Assembly: GCA_030431355.1 (NCBI GenBank)
Contig: JAUIJG010000184.1
Coordinates: 1 to 9,976 of the forward strand
Source of the DNA: a bacterium
GTDB taxonomy: Bacteria > Cyanobacteriota > Vampirovibrionia > Obscuribacterales > Obscuribacteraceae
DNA: 9,976 nucleotides
Reading direction: 5' to 3'
The stretch's first letter is position 1, and each line of letters begins with the position of its first letter. The notes beneath the pieces were generated by a model that saw only the letters and a program-made list of their open reading frames with translations, was not told the DNA's origin and did no database searches. Shown piece after piece: positions 5,464 to 9,976 of the stretch. Made by a program: the position numbers and the translations under genes.

Positions 5464-6588
5464 CTACTGGACTGATGCTACCTTCGCTCTAAGCTCAACC
5501 TGTTTCTCCAGATTGCTCAGAATCGCCGATGTCATCTCTTCGGTGGAGACTCTCTTCTCCGAAGCTTGACCGCTATGGATTTCGCCGGTGCGATAGCCCT
5601 GGCTCAGTGCTTCTTCCACCGATGCGTCTATGGCAGCCGACTCTTCTTTCAGGCCGAAAGAGTACTTCAATAGCATGGAAGCGGAAAGAATTTGGGCTAT
5701 GGGATTGGCGATACCCTGACCGGCAATATCCTGGGCGCTGCCACCCGGTGGTTCATAGAGACCGAAGTTGTCTTTATTCAAACTGGCCGATGCCACCAAC
5801 CCGAGTGAACCTGGTAGAACAGCAGCAGCATCCGAGAGAATATCGCCGAACATGTTTGAGGTGACGATCACATCAAACTGAGAAGGGTCTCTGATCAACT
5901 GCATGGCGCAGTTGTCGACCAGCATGTTTTCATAGTCGACATCGGCGTACTCTTTAGCCACTTCTTCAGCCACTTCTCTCCAGAGCTTGGAAGTTGTGAG
6001 GACATTGGCTTTATCCACCGAGGTGAGCTTTCCTCTTCTCTTTCTGGCACAATCAAAAGCAGCATGGACAGCCACTTTAACCTGGCTCTCGGTATACTTG
6101 GCTTCATCGGTGGCGAAACGCTCTCCGTCTTCAACATCTCTTTTATGGACGCCGAAATAGGCATCACCCACAAGTTCCCTGACAATGAGCAAATCAATTC
6201 CCTTTGCCACCAGTTCAGGTTTGAGAGGGCTGAGATTTTGAAGCTGGGGATAGACTCTGGAAGGTCTTAAATTAACGGCAAAAGAGAAATGTTTTCTGAG
6301 GGTGAGAATAGAGTTGCGTTCGCAGTCTTTCCACTTGGGCTCGTTCATTTCAGAGACAGGTCCACCCACGGAGCCAAATAGAATGGCGTCGCTGGAATCA
6401 CACACGGCAAGCGTCTCTTCCGGCAAATGACTGCCGTATTTTTCGAAGGCGCTGCCACCGGCAAGACCATATTTGAGCGAGAATTCATGGCCAAAACCGT
6501 CTTCAATTTTTTTGAGAACTTTCACCGCTTCCTGCATCACTTCAGGACCGATTCCATCTCCGGGTAAAACTGCTATCGTCTTCTTCAT
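5464..6588 (-). CDS. leuB: 3-isopropylmalate dehydrogenase
   Basis: A 374-residue cytoplasmic enzyme of the isocitrate/isopropylmalate dehydrogenase family. It oxidises and decarboxylates (2R,3S)-3-isopropylmalate to 4-methyl-2-oxopentanoate with NAD+, and in the citramalate route converts 3-methylmalate (erythro-beta-methylmalate) to 2-oxobutyrate. Visible residues are GDGIGPEV near the N-terminus, the substrate arginines around LRPSRVYP (108-114), catalytic Tyr144 (GDAYFG) and Lys193 (VDKANVL), and metal ligands Asp225, Asp249 and Asp253 (LVDNCAMQL, NMFGDILSDAA). The NAD-binding loop is EPPGGSAQDIAG (279-290), close to the AGGSAPDIAG form seen in E. coli LeuB but with Gln for Pro. The start ATG is preceded by AAAAGG at about 8 nt. 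It follows leuD by 50 nt, a spacer in which I see nothing else. Confidence 0.96.
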   Translation of the reverse strand: MKKTIAVLPGDGIGPEVMQEAVKVLKKIEDGFGHEFSLKYGLAGGSAFEKYGSHLPEETLAVCDSSDAILFGSVGGPVSEMNEPKWKDCERNSILTLRKHFSFAVNLRPSRVYPQLQNLSPLKPELVAKGIDLLIVRELVGDAYFGVHKRDVEDGERFATDEAKYTESQVKVAVHAAFDCARKRRGKLTSVDKANVLTTSKLWREVAEEVAKEYADVDYENMLVDNCAMQLIRDPSQFDVIVTSNMFGDILSDAAAVLPGSLGLVASASLNKDNFGLYEPPGGSAQDIAGQGIANPIAQILSASMLLKYSFGLKEESAAIDASVEEALSQGYRTGEIHSGQASEKRVSTEEMTSAILSNLEKQVELRAKVASVQ

Positions 6589-6638
6589 CTCATCTACCTT
6601 TTCACTAACTCAATTCTCTAAAAACCGACTCTCAACTC

Positions 6639-7268
6639 TTAACTTACGCTCGGTTGCACCGGCTTCGATTCAGACGTTTTGCTTTTGTCACTACCCAGCT
6701 TCATCCAGGATTTGGATTTCTCGGAACGAAACTGATCGATCTCTTCTTCGCAGGTAAGTATGTAGTCTATATCATCAAGACCCCCGGTGAGGCAGTACTT
6801 TCTGAATGGATCGTAGTCAAACTTAAAGCTCTCTCCGGAACCTGTTTTTACTGTCTGGCTCTCAAGATCGACGGAGACCTCTTCGGAGCAATTTTGCAAT
6901 TTCTCCACCGCCTCTTTCGGCAAGACCACAAGCAATAAGCCATTTTTGGCGCTGTTATTGAAGAAGATGTCGGCAAAGGACTCTGCGATTACAACTTTTA
7001 TACCGGCTCCAGCAATTGCCCAGACGGCATGTTCTCTAGATGAACCACAGCCGAAATTGTAACCGGCAACAAGAATTTCAGCCCCTTTGTATTCAGGCTT
7101 ATTCATCGGAAAGTTTGGGTCTTCATTCTTGAGGCGACGAAAGAGATTCTCGCCATAGCCGTCTTTCGATACGCTGGTCAAAAACTGAGCGGGGATTATC
7201 TGATCCGTATCCACATCATTCATTCTAAGCGGTATCACTTTCGATTTTACTGTTTCAAATTTCTGCAT
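6639..7268 (-). CDS. leuD: 3-isopropylmalate dehydratase, small subunit
   Basis: A 209-residue small (swivel-domain) subunit of isopropylmalate isomerase, which pairs with LeuC to interconvert 2- and 3-isopropylmalate through dehydration and rehydration; with citramalate it yields 3-methylmalate. Diagnostic stretches are NDVDTDQIIPAQFL (17-30), YNFGCGSSREHAVWA (70-84) carrying the substrate-binding Ser/Arg loop, FADIFFNNSAKNGLL (98-112) and the C-terminal DPFRKYCLTGGLDDIDYIL (153-171). It is slightly longer than E. coli LeuD because of a polar Ser/Lys-rich tail after residue 190. The ATG at 7268 has AAGG about 9 nt upstream. It starts 11 nt after the leuC stop, so translational coupling is likely. 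Confidence 0.96.
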   Translation of the reverse strand: MQKFETVKSKVIPLRMNDVDTDQIIPAQFLTSVSKDGYGENLFRRLKNEDPNFPMNKPEYKGAEILVAGYNFGCGSSREHAVWAIAGAGIKVVIAESFADIFFNNSAKNGLLLVVLPKEAVEKLQNCSEEVSVDLESQTVKTGSGESFKFDYDPFRKYCLTGGLDDIDYILTCEEEIDQFRSEKSKSWMKLGSDKSKTSESKPVQPSVS

Positions 7269-7279
7269 TTTCAGTAACC

Positions 7280-8689
7280 TTAGTTGAGGTAGGTTCGGGG
7301 TGAGGTAAGCTTGCCGTTGATGGCGCTTGCCACGACAGTGGCAGGAGAAGCCAGATGGGTAATGCTTCCCGGTCCCTGACGACCGATGAAGTTTCGGTTT
7401 GATGAGCTGACACAGCGCTTGCCCTGGGGCACCCGATCATCATTCATCGATAAACACATGGAACAGCCCGGCATGCGGAACTGAGCCCCGGCATCTTCGA
7501 AGACTCTATCGAGACCTTCTTCAATCGCCTGTTTGCGCACCGACTCGGAGCCGGGTACGACATAGAGAGTGACCGAAGGATGCACTTTCTTGCCGGAGAG
7601 AACCGATGCGGCGACACGAAGGTCCTCGATACGACCGTTGGTGCAGGAGCCGACGAAAGCCCAGTCCACCGGGGTTCCTTCTATCGGTGATCCGGCCTTC
7701 AAAACCGTGTATTGTAATGCGCCTTCCACATCGGAGCGCTCGCCGGCGCTGAGACCGCTAAAGTCAGGCACTTTCTCATCTATGCCGATAGCCTGGCCGG
7801 GATTGGTGCCCCAGGTGACCATGGGATTGAGCTTGTCGAGATCGATGACGATCTCTCTATCGTAGCCCGCTCCTTCATCGGAACAGAAGCTTTCCCAGTA
7901 TTGAACGGCTTCGTCAAAATCCTTTTGATTGGGAGATAGTTCACGTCCCTTCAAAAATTCATAGGTTACCTGATCCGGTGCCACAAGACCGGCCCGGGCG
8001 CCGCACTCGATGCTCATATTGCACACGGTCATGCGCTCTTCCATGGACATGGCTCGCACAGCTTCTCCGGTGTACTCGATCACATGACCGTTGGCACCAC
8101 CGACGCCAATCTCAGAGATCAGCTTTAAGATAGCGTCTTTGGCATAAACCCCTTTTTGCAGCTTCCCTTTGAACTCGACTTTCATCGATTTAGGGCGGCT
8201 CTGGAGAAGACAGCCGGTGGCCATGACATGGCCAACTTCCGAGGTGCCGACCCCGAAGGCCAGAGCGCCGAAGGCTCCATGGGTAGCTGTGTGGGAATCA
8301 CCACAGACGATGGTCATGCCGGGTTGGGTAGCACCGAGTTCCGGTCCTATCACATGGACGATGCCCTGGTTACCGCTTTCATAGTCATAGAAGCGAATTC
8401 CATTTTCCCGACAATTGCGGCGTAATGTCTCCACCTGGGTTTCAGCCGCTTTGTCATAAAAGACTGTTCGATCATCCCGGGTGGGAATGCTATGGTCGAT
8501 GGTGGCCATCAGCCGTCCTGGCTCCTTGATGGCGATCCCTTTCTCCTTCATGGTCTCAAAGGCCTGGGCGGAGGTTACTTCGTGGAGGAGCATGAGGTCG
8601 ATGGCAAAGACCGCCGGGTGTCCTTCCTTTTGGGTTACCACATGGGCATCCCATATTTTTTCCACTATATTTCTCTTCTTCTGCGACAT
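7280..8689 (-). CDS. leuC: 3-isopropylmalate dehydratase, large subunit
   Basis: A 469-residue aconitase-superfamily large subunit carrying the 4Fe-4S cluster of isopropylmalate isomerase. The three cluster cysteines are present and normally spaced: Cys349 in VGSCTNGR, and Cys409 and Cys412 in PGCSMCLSMN. Also seen are the N-terminal EKIWDAHVV, the ATIDHSIPT loop (62-70) and GDSHTATHGAFGALAFGVG. Length and motifs fit the bacterial LeuC type that partners a separate LeuD, rather than the archaeal HacA-like form. The ATG at 8689 begins one base after the cimA TGA (8691-8693). Its ribosome site GGGAGG (8702-8707) is inside the cimA end, 12 nt away, which suggests translation coupled to cimA. Dehydration of both isopropylmalate and citramalate is expected from the gene context. 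Confidence 0.97.
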   Translation of the reverse strand: MSQKKRNIVEKIWDAHVVTQKEGHPAVFAIDLMLLHEVTSAQAFETMKEKGIAIKEPGRLMATIDHSIPTRDDRTVFYDKAAETQVETLRRNCRENGIRFYDYESGNQGIVHVIGPELGATQPGMTIVCGDSHTATHGAFGALAFGVGTSEVGHVMATGCLLQSRPKSMKVEFKGKLQKGVYAKDAILKLISEIGVGGANGHVIEYTGEAVRAMSMEERMTVCNMSIECGARAGLVAPDQVTYEFLKGRELSPNQKDFDEAVQYWESFCSDEGAGYDREIVIDLDKLNPMVTWGTNPGQAIGIDEKVPDFSGLSAGERSDVEGALQYTVLKAGSPIEGTPVDWAFVGSCTNGRIEDLRVAASVLSGKKVHPSVTLYVVPGSESVRKQAIEEGLDRVFEDAGAQFRMPGCSMCLSMNDDRVPQGKRCVSSSNRNFIGRQGPGSITHLASPATVVASAINGKLTSPRTYLN

Positions 8690-8690
8690 C

Positions 8691-9976
8691 TCAGGCTACA
8701 ACCTCCCGGAGTTCTTTCTGTTCAGACTCCAAATTATTCCTTAAAAGATAAAGCTCAAAGCTCTCGAGCAAAGCTTGACCGCTGGCTTCGATAATGTTTT
8801 CGGAACAACCGACGGTGCTCCATCTCTCATTACCGCAGGCAGCTTCCACCACAACCCGGGTGGTGGCGCCGGTGGCGCTATCGGGATCAAGGATTCTCAC
8901 CTTATAGTCGGACAATCTAATCTGCTCGATCTCGGGGAACCACGGAGTGAGCGCTTTGCGAAGAGCACAGTCGAGGGCATGCACCGGTCCTTTCCCTTCA
9001 GATACGGTGTGGGACAACTCCCCGGCGACGGTCAACTTGACCACCGCTTCGGAACAGAAACCATTATTTTTGCGATCTGAGACAGTGACCATCATATCCA
9101 CCAATTCAAATGGTGCCTGATAGTCTCCATCGAGTCTGCGCATCATCAACTCCACCGAACCGGGAGCATCTTCAAATTTATAACCCTTCTCCTCAAACTC
9201 TTTGACCCGAGCAAGCAGTGCTCCTTCGCCCCCGGGGACGCCTTCGAGTTTGAGCTGGCTGGCGATTAGACGAAGGTTACCGCGACCGGCAAGCTCCGAA
9301 ACAAGAATCTCCCTTTCGTTACCCACAGTTTCAGGATCCACATGCTCATAACTCTGGGCAAATCTGGCAACAGCGGAAGCATGCAGTCCTGCTTTGTGAG
9401 CAAAGGCGGCAGAGCCCACATAAGGAGCATAAGGGTCCGGGCTCAAGTTGGCTATCTCGCTAACCGAGCGCGACACCCTGGTCAACTCCTTGAAGCTCTC
9501 TTCGGGCAAGCATTTATAACCAAGCTTGAGCTGGAGCGATGGTGCCAGACTGACAAGGTTGGCGTTGCCGCATCTCTCTCCATAGCCGTTTATAGTTCCT
9601 TGAATCTGTTTGGCCCCGGCGGTTACTGCAGCAAGAGCGTTGGCGACGGCCAATTCGGAATCGTTATGGGTATGGATTCCCACTTTACCGGGAAACTTGG
9701 CATCGACAGCCCGCACCACTTCTTCTATGAATCCGGGCATGCTGCCGCCATTGGTGTCGCAAGGCACGAGCCAATCACAACCAGCCTCGAAGGCGGACTG
9801 AAGACATTGCATGGAATATTGAGGATCTAATTTGTAACCATCAAAAAAATGTTCGGCGTCAAACATCACCTCGCGCTTTTGCGATTTGGCGTGGGATAAG
9901 CTATCGCTAATCATGCTCAAATTTTCTTTAAGCGAGACCTGAAGCGCTTTTTCCACCTGAAAATCCCAGCTTTTTC
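8691..9976 (-). CDS. cimA: Citramalate synthase, 5' end outside the window
   Basis: Partial: the frame stays open to the right edge, so roughly the first 100 residues are missing and the GTG at 9954-9956 is internal, preceded by KSWDFQ. The product condenses pyruvate and acetyl-CoA to (R)-citramalate, the first step of threonine-independent isoleucine synthesis. It belongs to the HMGL-like/IPM synthase superfamily. Marks of the citramalate-type subgroup are AEHFFDGYK, CDTNGG, the metal-binding HTHND (9660-9674), GYGERCGNANL, HKAGLHASA and VSELAGRGN. The C-terminal part, from about position 9100 to the stop, fits the LeuA-type regulatory dimer domain that mediates feedback inhibition, commonly by isoleucine in CimA. 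The HFFDGYK and SELAGRGN pair favours CimA over LeuA or homocitrate synthase. It is the most upstream visible gene of the leuCDB operon. Confidence 0.93.
   Translation of the reverse strand, partial: KSWDFQVEKALQVSLKENLSMISDSLSHAKSQKREVMFDAEHFFDGYKLDPQYSMQCLQSAFEAGCDWLVPCDTNGGSMPGFIEEVVRAVDAKFPGKVGIHTHNDSELAVANALAAVTAGAKQIQGTINGYGERCGNANLVSLAPSLQLKLGYKCLPEESFKELTRVSRSVSEIANLSPDPYAPYVGSAAFAHKAGLHASAVARFAQSYEHVDPETVGNEREILVSELAGRGNLRLIASQLKLEGVPGGEGALLARVKEFEEKGYKFEDAPGSVELMMRRLDGDYQAPFELVDMMVTVSDRKNNGFCSEAVVKLTVAGELSHTVSEGKGPVHALDCALRKALTPWFPEIEQIRLSDYKVRILDPDSATGATTRVVVEAACGNERWSTVGCSENIIEASGQALLESFELYLLRNNLESEQKELREVVA

Noticed and set aside
5562..5574. 13-base match AAGCTTGACCGCT also present near 8771-8783
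   Set aside because: Both copies fall in coding sequence for Ser-Gly-Gln-Ala (in leuB and cimA), so the match reflects the same short peptide by chance rather than a repeat element.
9342..9830. 162-codon open frame on the plus strand opposite cimA
   Set aside because: It lies fully within the conserved catalytic part of cimA on the other strand, and its translation shows no domain.

Overview
The window is an ordinary bacterial chromosomal segment of roughly balanced GC: tightly packed genes, Shine-Dalgarno-type starts, and no phage, insertion sequence, CRISPR or RNA gene that I can recognise. The organism cannot be named with confidence. Two weak hints point towards Obscuribacterales/Melainabacteria-type relatives of cyanobacteria: a small YD-repeat-like protein at 5015-5389 of a style I associate with that group, and a CHAD (polyphosphate-binding) protein at 3497-4420. 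This placement is an inference and could be wrong.

Layout. (1) 50-1378 (-) is a 12-helix anion:cation symporter-type MFS permease. It is divergent from (2) 1586-3043 (+), an NAD(P)-dependent aldehyde dehydrogenase with an intact active site. The 207-bp spacer between them carries short direct and inverted repeats that look like a shared operator region. (3) 3044-3496 holds a hairpin-rich stretch and a probable 62-residue small protein (3230-3418, +) with a strong ribosome binding site. (4) 3497-4420 (+) is a stand-alone CHAD-domain protein whose start codon lies in one arm of an 11-bp imperfect inverted repeat. (5) 4451-4849 (-) is an uncharacterised 132-residue protein, convergent with the CHAD gene and apparently with its own promoter. 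(6) 4931-9976 (-) is one operon read right to left: cimA (5' end outside the window), leuC, leuD, leuB and a 124-residue YD-like protein, closed by a strong hairpin/T-tract terminator at 4931-4973.

Function. The operon encodes citramalate synthase together with the isopropylmalate isomerase subunits and isopropylmalate dehydrogenase. CimA condenses pyruvate and acetyl-CoA to citramalate, and LeuCD and LeuB can take this to 2-oxobutyrate, the threonine-independent entry to isoleucine; the same LeuCDB enzymes also serve leucine synthesis. No leuA is visible in the window. The MFS/ALDH pair probably handles uptake of an organic acid or similar substrate and oxidation of an aldehyde, but the substrate cannot be read from sequence.

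I see no clear undescribed system. The points most worth a second look are the YD-like protein closing the amino-acid operon, the hairpin-rich leader and short overlapping ORF before the 62-residue gene, the inverted repeat over the CHAD start codon, and the repeat-rich MFS/ALDH spacer.
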